A stretch of 64,000 nucleotides of DNA from Eubacterium sp. 14-2 (GTDB lineage Bacteria; Bacillota; Clostridia; Lachnospirales; Lachnospiraceae), in NCBI RefSeq assembly GCF_000403845.2, contig NZ_KE159567.1:1186911-1250910 (forward strand). The letters run 5' to 3'. This document shows positions 42,738 through 48,513 of this stretch, piece by piece (the first letter of the stretch is position 1; the number at the start of each line of letters is the position of its first letter). Under the pieces are notes generated by a model, which worked only from the letters and a program-made list of their open reading frames with translations, did no database searches and was not told the DNA's origin. The translations under genes were made by a program, and so were the position numbers.

Positions 42738-43595
42738 ATGTCAGGCAAAGTACAGGGAATTTCCGGAAACGGTTATTTTACACAGGCAGCTCAGGGATAT
42801 GCAGATGGAGTGATACAGGAGGAAAAGAAGGGGAATTTCGGCGGGAAGCTGGCGGCGGAATATGCCCGTATGGAACAGGAAAAAATTCTGAATGAAATGG
42901 ATCATTCTGCTGTGGAGTACAGAGGCTACGGGGCAGACGGAATGTGGAAAGGCAACTTTTTCTGTGAGGATTCCCGGAACAGGAAGGATGAAGATGCCAA
43001 AGATAAGGATGGACAGGAAAAACAGCCGGATATTTTGAAACATATATCTGACGAAGTAAGGGAAGAAGCAATCCGGAAGCTGATTGGGGACAGGAACGCG
43101 CCTTATTCTGCTCTGGCAGACGGAAATGGAGAGATTATCTATAACGGGGTGATTTTCCAGTGCGATTATGAGAATAACAGGCTGTGTCTGGGCGATGTGT
43201 CCAATCCGGATAACTGTCTGAATATCCCCCTGGAAAAAGGCGGCAGTCTGGTGGTAAACCGGGATAATATTGACGGACTGGTGAAAGCCATCGGCATGTT
43301 TTCACCGGCAGATGTGCGGCGGATTATGCAGGCCCTTGCACAGGACGCCAAAGTGCGGCAGACAGAGCTTCAGATTGAGGATGAGACCAGCGGGGAACAG
43401 GTAGTGGAAAAAGAAGATAAGAAAACCGGTGAAATAAAAGCGCCGGGAGAAAACGATAAAAAACCTGGTGAGGAAAAAACACCGGAAGAACATGGAAAGA
43501 CCGGCGTAGTACAGACGTTGGAGAAAGAAAAAGCAGAGTCCGACGAAAAAGCGGTACAGAACCGGAAAAAGGAAGGAGATCATGAATCAGAATAA
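42738..43595 (+). CDS. uncharacterised protein, possibly secreted-effector-like
   Basis: 285 residues behind GGTAAGGAGG. The N-terminus (MSGKVQGISGNGYFTQAAQGYADGVIQEE) is Gly/Gln/Ala-rich without a signal peptide, the centre (about 100-205) is a compact domain with EIIYNGVIFQCDYENNRLCLGDVSNPDNCLNIPLEKGG, and the C-terminal 80 residues are Lys/Glu-rich repeats. I do not recognise a family; the N-terminal style recalls other lineage-specific proteins of Lachnospiraceae. It overlaps the CPBP protease gene by 14 bp and may be its partner or substrate. Confidence 0.6.
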   Translation: MSGKVQGISGNGYFTQAAQGYADGVIQEEKKGNFGGKLAAEYARMEQEKILNEMDHSAVEYRGYGADGMWKGNFFCEDSRNRKDEDAKDKDGQEKQPDILKHISDEVREEAIRKLIGDRNAPYSALADGNGEIIYNGVIFQCDYENNRLCLGDVSNPDNCLNIPLEKGGSLVVNRDNIDGLVKAIGMFSPADVRRIMQALAQDAKVRQTELQIEDETSGEQVVEKEDKKTGEIKAPGENDKKPGEEKTPEEHGKTGVVQTLEKEKAESDEKAVQNRKKEGDHESE

Positions 43596-44478
43596 TAATC
43601 CTTACAGCAACAATGCGATGTTTAAATCCTGGAATGTGATTTATCCCGTATTTATTTATTTTGTGGTGACGAATCTGGCCATGTCCCTGTTTGCCATGCT
43701 GGCTTCCTTTCTGGGAGCCGATTACCAGAAACAGTACATGGCCCTGCAGACAGCGGCGGTGGCGGTAACCATACCTTTTATTGCCAGATATTATCAGAAG
43801 GACAGAAAAGAACCCACTGTGTTCTGGGAACATATGGGAATGGCATTTGCCCGGAAAACAAACCGTCAGAAAATCATCAACGGTCTGCTGATGTTCCTGG
43901 CAGGAGCGATAGTGGGCATGGCGTTAAACAATGTGCTGGCGCTGACTACACTGGAGGAAATTTCAGAAGGTTATCAGGAAGCGGCGGGGCATTTTTTTGC
44001 CGGCGGAATTTTCTTTGAGCTGCTGGGCGCCTGCCTGCTGACGCCTTTTCTGGAAGAACTGCTGTACCGTGGCGTGGTGTATGGAAGACTCTGTGACCTG
44101 ATGATTCTGAATAATGAAAAGAAGACAGAAGAAGGCACAAAACGGGAACAACGCAGCAGGATAACAGCCATGGTGTTTTCGGCGCTGCTGTTCGGTGTGC
44201 TGCATATGAATCTGGTGCAGTTTGTCTATGCAGGCCTGCTGGGCGTTCTTCTGGCCTGGTTTATGGAAAAATCCGGTCATTTTTACGGAGCGCTGTTGGC
44301 CCATGTTGGGGCAAATCTCACCTCCGTGCTTCGGGTGGAGACGAGGCTGTTTGGATGGATGGAGCAGAATAAAGGCGTGTTTGCAGGAGCCACAGCAGGT
44401 CTTGTTCTGGCGGGAACTGTTCTGATTGGGGCAATCTGGCTGCTGAACAGAAAGGATCAGGCAGCATCAGACAGCTAA
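43582..44478 (+). CDS. CPBP-family intramembrane glutamic protease
   Basis: 298 residues, about eight membrane helices. The active-site motifs are present: FLEELLYRGVVYGR (EExxxR), FGVLHMNLVQF (FxxxH), and HVGAN near the C-terminus. Family members cleave or process membrane-bound peptides, including bacteriocin immunity and CAAX-like processing. The start overlaps the orphan protein gene (14 bp). A terminator follows 43 bp after the stop. Confidence 0.85.
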   Translation: MNQNNNPYSNNAMFKSWNVIYPVFIYFVVTNLAMSLFAMLASFLGADYQKQYMALQTAAVAVTIPFIARYYQKDRKEPTVFWEHMGMAFARKTNRQKIINGLLMFLAGAIVGMALNNVLALTTLEEISEGYQEAAGHFFAGGIFFELLGACLLTPFLEELLYRGVVYGRLCDLMILNNEKKTEEGTKREQRSRITAMVFSALLFGVLHMNLVQFVYAGLLGVLLAWFMEKSGHFYGALLAHVGANLTSVLRVETRLFGWMEQNKGVFAGATAGLVLAGTVLIGAIWLLNRKDQAASDS

Positions 44479-44521
44479 AAGTTGTGTCAGAGGAAAATTA
44501 TTTTTGCATAAGTACAAAGAG

Positions 44522-44556
44522 GCGGCAGAGCATAAAAAAGCTCTGCTGCTTTTTTC
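44522..44556 (+). terminator. terminator after CPBP gene
   Basis: A 10-bp stem GCGGCAGAGC / GCTCTGCTGC (one G-U pair) with an 8-base loop and seven T. Confidence 0.85.
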
Positions 44557-44603
44557 GTTCTATCAGGAAAACTCCTGCCACTTTAAAGACGGAAAGTGAT
44601 TTG

Positions 44604-44810
44604 ATGATATTTATACAGGCGTTTTTTCATGGAGAACTTTTTACTTCTTTTTTGGGACAGGGTGATTTGGTGGGTCATAGCGGATCCACAGGCTCATTTG
44701 CATTTTATTATCCTGCCAAAGAGTTGTTTTTTGTTGGGGATTTTAATCAGATGAAATATCCTGCACTGCCTGTAAGGTTTGTAATACAGCTTGCTATGTT
44801 TGCTCCATAA
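44604..44810 (+). pseudogene. serine beta-lactamase-like hydrolase, C-terminal fragment
   Basis: About 55 residues matching the end of class C/serine beta-lactamase-like esterases: GDLVGHSGSTGSFAFYYPAKELFFVGDFNQ. The catalytic SxxK and YxN regions lie upstream in intact genes and are absent here. Cause is probably deletion on insertion of the neighbouring genes. The gap 44811-44966 contains nothing further. Confidence 0.7.
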
Positions 44811-44966
44811 AAATAATGGGGTGATAATAAATACTCTGTGTCACAGTTTTGTAGTGTTATGAAATTTCCTGGAAGCCAGTATACAGGCAGGCCTTTGAAG
44901 ACTGCCTGAGCAGTAAGGAGAGCCTGCATTTATATAGCCATAATAGAAATCCATACGATAACGTTT

Positions 44967-45584
44967 TCAGGAGTTGGATAAATTTTCAATCCAGTATGTC
45001 TCATCACCGTGGTTCTGAATGTAACATTCAGGTGGAGTTTGTTTTAGCACCTGATAAACATTAAAGTAATCCGGATACGGACTGATAAGTCCCATGATTG
45101 AAAGGCCAAACCAAAAACCATTCCAGGGCTTCCAGGCAACAGGGCTAAACCAGAATATCACAACAGGCACAATCCCTGATAACAGAGGAAGTAAAGACAT
45201 TAGGATAAATCTCCATTTTTTCAATGGATAAGAGACCAGAGCAACAGCAGCAAAAGACTTTAGATGAAAACCTATATAAACAGTTGCGTTTGCAGGATAT
45301 ACAATAGCGTGCAGCCATTCGTGGGCAATCAATCCGATAAAACCCGCAATAAATCCAATAACAAAAAATACAGGGGATATAGTCATTTCACCTGCAAAAA
45401 AAGTTTTAAGAAAAATGGATAAAAAAATTACAATGAATGGAAGAACCGCAAATGGTAATGCTTTTATCATCATTTCTTTTATTGTAGCAGGTAATACCAT
45501 TTTCTTTGCGCTGCAATCCATATTTCCTTTTTGATAATCTGCTATTTCACTATTAATTATTCCAACCCATTTTATGTGTGGCAT
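44967..45584 (-). CDS. DUF3267 domain membrane protein
   Basis: 205 residues from ATG 45584 with AGGAGG 10 bases upstream. At least four membrane helices. The DUF3267 signature HEWLHAIVYP (HExxH within a helix) suggests an integral membrane zinc metalloprotease of the M50-like kind, substrate unknown. The C-terminus DYFNVYQVLKQTPPECYIQNHGDETYWI is typical. It is isolated between two gene fragments, on the minus strand. Confidence 0.82.
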   Translation of the reverse strand: MPHIKWVGIINSEIADYQKGNMDCSAKKMVLPATIKEMMIKALPFAVLPFIVIFLSIFLKTFFAGEMTISPVFFVIGFIAGFIGLIAHEWLHAIVYPANATVYIGFHLKSFAAVALVSYPLKKWRFILMSLLPLLSGIVPVVIFWFSPVAWKPWNGFWFGLSIMGLISPYPDYFNVYQVLKQTPPECYIQNHGDETYWIENLSNS

Positions 45585-45737
45585 TGAAATCTTTCCTCCT
45601 GTAAAATCTGTATTCAACTATGTAACGAATTATAGCATAAAAATCCCTGGATTTCTACTATCTATCAAAAACCCTTATTCTTTTTCTTCGTAAGATACAG
45701 GCTTCAAGGTTGAAAAACGCCTTGGAATGGTACGGAG

Positions 45738-46016
45738 ATGCCTGTATCCCTGTTCATAATCAGGAAAATACCTGCCTTTTGGGTATGCTATATAGCAGGT
45801 TTGTTTATAGCGGAAGGACTTGTTATTCTTTTGCATTTTGCATTGGGAAAGAACATGCTTGTGGGTGATGTGTTTGGTGCAGAGACTGCTACGTTGATTA
45901 CTTATCACGGCTATTTTATAATAGCGGGTGTTGCATTGTTTTACTGGAAAGTGATTGAAAAGAAACCTTTGACTGCAATGGGACTGTCAAAAGAAACTGC
46001 ACTTATTTTGCCCAAA
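45738..46016 (+). pseudogene. CPBP-like membrane protein, N-terminal fragment
   Basis: The N-terminal ~93 residues (RKIPAFWVCYIAGLFIAEGLVILLHFALGKN, then TYHGYFIIAGVALFYWKVIEKK) contain two to three membrane helices with the style of CPBP proteases, without the EExxxR motif. The reading frame then runs into the 3' end of the minus-strand PNPOx gene, so the original C-terminus has been lost. The left end is uncertain. Confidence 0.5.
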
Positions 46017-46078
46017 ATGGAACCCCTTTTATTTATATTTGTTTGCCGCCCCTTCGCACTATCTGGCATCCTTTGCAT

Positions 46079-46510
46079 CTACCACTTTAAATCCTCAATA
46101 TCAAAACTTTCTGTTTTCAAATCACAATAATATCTGCCTTTTATTGCAGTAAATTTTAATACACAGTAATCCGGGTCAGTTACGCCCTGTTTATAATACA
46201 TGGTATCCCCGGTACGCCAGATTTCCCGCTTCGTTTTATCGTCCTGCAGGACTTCCATTGTACCAGTTAGCATTATGCCCTCATATTTGAAGCGTCCCTT
46301 ACTGAAAAAATAAATACTTGCCTTTGGATTTTTCATAAACTGCCGGGAGCGCATAGCGGATGTATTGGTTGAAAAATAAAAACAGTTTCCTTCAATCCTG
46401 CGTGGTGCAAACATTGCTTTTATATTGGGGAAACCATCTTCATCTACGGAAGCAATAAATGCCACTTTTTGTTTTTTAATAAATTCAATGATATGTTCTC
46501 CTGTTTTCAT
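46079..46510 (-). CDS. pyridoxamine 5'-phosphate oxidase-like flavoprotein
   Basis: 143 residues with the split-barrel flavin fold: KVAFIASVDEDGFPNIKAMFAP (first strands), FSTNTSAMRSRQFMKNPKASIYF, and the final YYCDLKTESFDIEDLKW. Small members of this family bind FMN or F420 and often act as reductases of unknown substrates. GAGAGGAGCATTTCC is upstream. It forms a two-gene unit with the MarR regulator (24 bp apart), which probably controls it. Confidence 0.85.
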   Translation of the reverse strand: MKTGEHIIEFIKKQKVAFIASVDEDGFPNIKAMFAPRRIEGNCFYFSTNTSAMRSRQFMKNPKASIYFFSKGRFKYEGIMLTGTMEVLQDDKTKREIWRTGDTMYYKQGVTDPDYCVLKFTAIKGRYYCDLKTESFDIEDLKW

Positions 46511-46534
46511 CGGAAATGCTCCTCTCTGTAAAAA

Positions 46535-46984
46535 TTATTTGTCTGTATGCAGATTTTCAGTCAGGGTTTTAAGTATTCGAGCAAGATACCGCTCAAATTC
46601 TCTTTGTTCTTCTTCTGAAAAGCCCTGATAAAATAATGCGTTCATCTGCTGAGATACCAATTCATATTTTTCCTGTAAAGATTTTGCATACTCAGTGAGT
46701 GACACAATCGTTTGCCGGCGATTGTGGGGGTTAATATTTCTTTCAACAATTCCCTTATTTACCATTCCATTTATGACAACAGATACGGTATTTTTTGCAA
46801 GAGAGGTTTTTTCACTTATTTCACTGATCGTAAGATTATCTGTTTTCCATAGAATAAATAAAATCCGTCCCTGCCCGCCGCTTATTTCAATGCCGTTATC
46901 AAGGAGTAACCGTTCAAAAATCCTGTCCTGAAGCTGTTTAATCTGTGTAATATAAAATCCACCTTTCGTTTCTATGGTTGTCAC
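46535..46984 (-). CDS. MarR-family transcriptional regulator
   Basis: 149 residues from GTG 46984, with ACAGGA 6 bases upstream; a longer frame to 47047 crosses the promoter and is unlikely. Winged helix: LTISEISEKTSLAKNTVSVVINGMVNKGIVERNINPHNRRQTIVSLTEYA (about residues 52-101). It probably represses itself and the downstream flavoprotein: the perfect palindrome TTCTATATAGAA lies just after its -10 box. It is at the left side of the invertible segment. Confidence 0.88.
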   Translation of the reverse strand: MTTIETKGGFYITQIKQLQDRIFERLLLDNGIEISGGQGRILFILWKTDNLTISEISEKTSLAKNTVSVVINGMVNKGIVERNINPHNRRQTIVSLTEYAKSLQEKYELVSQQMNALFYQGFSEEEQREFERYLARILKTLTENLHTDK

Positions 46985-47004
46985 CTCAATTCCTGTTAGA
47001 ATAT

Positions 47005-47024
47005 TTCTATATAGAACAATTATA
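47005..47024 (-). promoter_or_regulatory. MarR promoter element and palindromic operator
   Basis: On the minus strand, TATAAT (47024-47019) is followed within two bases by the perfect 12-bp palindrome TTCTATATAGAA (47005-47016), which would cover the transcription start. A textbook MarR autoregulatory layout. No good -35 box is seen; the sequence upstream is a T8 run. Confidence 0.7.
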
Positions 47025-47147
47025 TCAAAAAAAATTTGGAAGATCAATCTCCAGGCTGAAATTTTTCATTGTGTAATTCTCAAAAAGTAATATGCGCGGA
47101 GTCTGCCCATTTTGTTTCAGATCTAATAAAATGGATATACTAAAAAA

Positions 47148-47174
47148 TGCAACATTTCTTACAAAAATGTTGCA
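47148..47174 (+). repeat. left recombination site (also terminator-like)
   Basis: Ten-base arms TGCAACATTT and AAATGTTGCA, perfectly inverted, around the 7-base spacer CTTACAA. T6 follows on the plus strand and, on the minus strand, also T6, so the site doubles as an intrinsic terminator in both directions. Confidence 0.8.
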
Positions 47175-47193
47175 TTTTTTCTTTACAGTTCTT

Positions 47194-47220
47194 ATATCGG
47201 AGCTTCTCTGAAAAACTTTA
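47194..47220 (-). promoter_or_regulatory. sigma-28 (flagellar) promoter inside the invertible segment
   Basis: On the minus strand TAAAGTTT (47220-47213), 11 bases, TCCGATAT (47201-47194). The enterobacterial consensus is TAAAGTTT-N11-GCCGATAA and the Bacillus SigD one is TAAA-N15-GCCGATAT: the -35 is exact and the -10 departs at only the first position from the Bacillus form. It points left, out through the left site, away from flagellin. It lies in the 75-bp gap after the recombinase stop. Confidence 0.75.
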
Positions 47221-47249
47221 GCCCCTGGATTCATTTTTCAGGATAAAAT

Positions 47250-47831
47250 TTATGACAAATCAATTTTCATAAAAATGGAATCCCGCTCATCCTGTTCAAT
47301 TCCCAGATATTTTTTGGTTACGCCATAAGAAGAATGATTGAAAATATCCATTAACAGAGCAGGCGGAACCCCCTGTTTCCATGCATGATAGCCAAAGGTT
47401 TTGCGGAGAGAATGGCAGCTCACATGGGAGGTGTGCAGTGTTTCTTCTGCCGCTTTTTTCATAATACGGAAGGCCTGAGAACGACTCAGAGGCCTTCCGT
47501 AATTGGTTGTTTTGGTAAAAAGATAATCTTCCGGAGCCGGATTACGGCTTTTCATATAGAGCTTCAGTGTTTCTTTCAGGTGGTTATTCAGCGCCACGAT
47601 ATTTTCTTTTCCGGTTTTCTGTTCCCTGAGAAACAGATGGTCTCGAAAGCATGTCCCGTCAAAATCATAAACGTCTTCCCAGTTCAGATTCAGAATGTCG
47701 CTGATACGCAGGGCGGTGTGCAGCCCAAACAGGACCAGAGAATAGTTTCTGATGTTGGGCTGGCAGTTCTGATAGTAATTCAGAAATTTTTTCAGTTCAT
47801 CTTTTCCGCGAATTGGTTGTGTTGTTCCCAT
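47250..47831 (-). CDS. tyrosine site-specific recombinase (FimB/FimE-like size)
   Basis: 193 residues, catalytic domain only, without the N-terminal core-binding domain of XerC/D. All catalytic residues can be placed: R42 (TALRISD), K72 (QKTGK), H140-SL-R143 (CHSLRKTFGYHAW), H166 (NHSSYG) and Y175 (KKYLGI). FimB and FimE, which flip the E. coli fim promoter, have the same size and layout. GGAGGTATGAAAT precedes the ATG (47831), and the right site lies just beyond. It is probably the invertase for the flanking sites. Confidence 0.9.
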   Translation of the reverse strand: MGTTQPIRGKDELKKFLNYYQNCQPNIRNYSLVLFGLHTALRISDILNLNWEDVYDFDGTCFRDHLFLREQKTGKENIVALNNHLKETLKLYMKSRNPAPEDYLFTKTTNYGRPLSRSQAFRIMKKAAEETLHTSHVSCHSLRKTFGYHAWKQGVPPALLMDIFNHSSYGVTKKYLGIEQDERDSIFMKIDLS

Positions 47832-47848
47832 ATTTCATACCTCCGTTC

Positions 47849-47875
47849 TGCAACATTTTTGTAAGAACTGTTGCA
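47849..47875 (+). repeat. right recombination site
   Basis: Ten-base arms TGCAACATTT and AACTGTTGCA (one mismatch) around the spacer TTGTAAG, which is the exact reverse complement of the left spacer. The whole site is the reverse complement of the left site with one mismatch. It lies 17 bp upstream of the recombinase start, in its leader. Confidence 0.8.
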
Positions 47876-48063
47876 AAAGTTTTTTCTTATGTGGAAAAGT
47901 CTTTCAGCTTTTCTGTGCAGGAAAAATCCTTCGGATTTTCCATGTGATAAAAGTTTACCACGGTAAAGTGCAGGAAAACAGGATTTTCCATTGTGGAGGA
48001 AATGTGCGGCCTGCAGATTCAGAAAGAAGTCTGGATTTCGCAGGAGAGAACAGGAGGTTTAAA
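47876..48063 (+). promoter_or_regulatory. csrA leader with GGA hairpins
   Basis: Two hairpins share GTGCAGGAAAA (47916-47926 and 47968-47978). The second, GGAAAA-CAGGA-TTTTCC (47973-47989), shows GGA in its loop within ACAGGAT, like a CsrA binding site. No sigma-28 or good sigma-A promoter for csrA is visible in this stretch, consistent with dependence on the invertible promoter. Confidence 0.5.
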
Positions 48064-48363
48064 ATGCTGAAATTATCGGTAAGACCAGGGGAATATGTGC
48101 TGATTGGAGACGATATCAAGCTGGTATTTGCGGGAGGCAGTTCCAACAATCTGCGGATTCTGATTGATGCCCCCAGAGCTTATAACATTGTGAGAAGTGA
48201 AGCGCTGGAGCGTTACGGTATGGCGGCAGATCCGGGCAACGAGGTAAAGCATTACCGGGACAGAGAAATTTCCCCGGAAGCAAAGGAAAAAATCAAAGCC
48301 ATTCTTATGGCGGAGCGCAGGAAAGCGCGCAGGGAAGAGCGGACAGCAGAGTTACACAGGTAA
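48064..48363 (+). CDS. csrA: carbon storage regulator CsrA
   Basis: 99 residues from ATG 48064 (ACAGGAGGT upstream). MLKLSVRPGEYVLIGDDIKLVF followed by RILIDAPRAYNIVRSEALERYG corresponds to the CsrA fold, with R-type contact residues at both ends. It binds GGA-containing mRNA and blocks translation; in Bacillus its target is flagellin mRNA, and FliW antagonises it. Here it directly precedes flagellin. The usual partner fliW is not in the window. The protein is longer (99 vs about 74) owing to a basic C-terminal tail. Confidence 0.88.
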   Translation: MLKLSVRPGEYVLIGDDIKLVFAGGSSNNLRILIDAPRAYNIVRSEALERYGMAADPGNEVKHYRDREISPEAKEKIKAILMAERRKARREERTAELHR

Positions 48364-48396
48364 TAATGCGGAGAAATCCTCTGCTTATTATAAAAT

Positions 48397-48413
48397 GCCG
48401 GCAGCGCTGCCGG
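48397..48413 (+). other. palindrome between csrA and flagellin
   Basis: The GC-rich inverted repeat GCCGGCAGCGCTGCCGG is not followed by a T tract. It may be an RNA processing or stability hairpin. A weak TAAA-N14-GCCGGAAT across it is listed among the rejected items. Confidence 0.6.
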
Positions 48414-48433
48414 AATACAACAACATCCGCTGT

Positions 48434-48506
48434 CTCCTGCAGACTGAAAGGCAGGAGGCAGCCCACATGCACGCAAACGGATTTGCGGCATTCAAAGACA
48501 AGGAGG
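48434..48506 (+). promoter_or_regulatory. candidate CsrA-binding leader of flagellin mRNA
   Basis: ACAAGGAGG (48498-48506) is the flagellin Shine-Dalgarno and fits the CsrA consensus ACARGGANG. Upstream, the hairpin CTCCTGC / GCAGGAG (48434-48440 / 48451-48457) presents GCAGGAGG. Two GGA sites, one on the Shine-Dalgarno, mirror the Bacillus hag leader. Confidence 0.6.
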
Positions 48507-48513
48507 AAAAATT

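Larger units (their letters stand above)
47148..47875. mobile_element. invertible DNA segment with its own recombinase and sigma-28 promoter
   Basis: Bounded by two 27-bp sites in inverted orientation and containing the recombinase gene plus an outward-facing flagellar-type promoter. The flanks are a MarR regulon on the left and csrA-flagellin on the right. Inversion would exchange the promoter and recombinase orientation. The structure is read directly; that inversion occurs is inference. Confidence 0.75.

Noticed and set aside
48391-48416. sigma-28-like TAAA-N14-GCCGGAAT just before flagellin
   Set aside because: Only five of eight -10 bases match and it overlaps a perfect palindrome; the promoter at 47194-47220 is far better.
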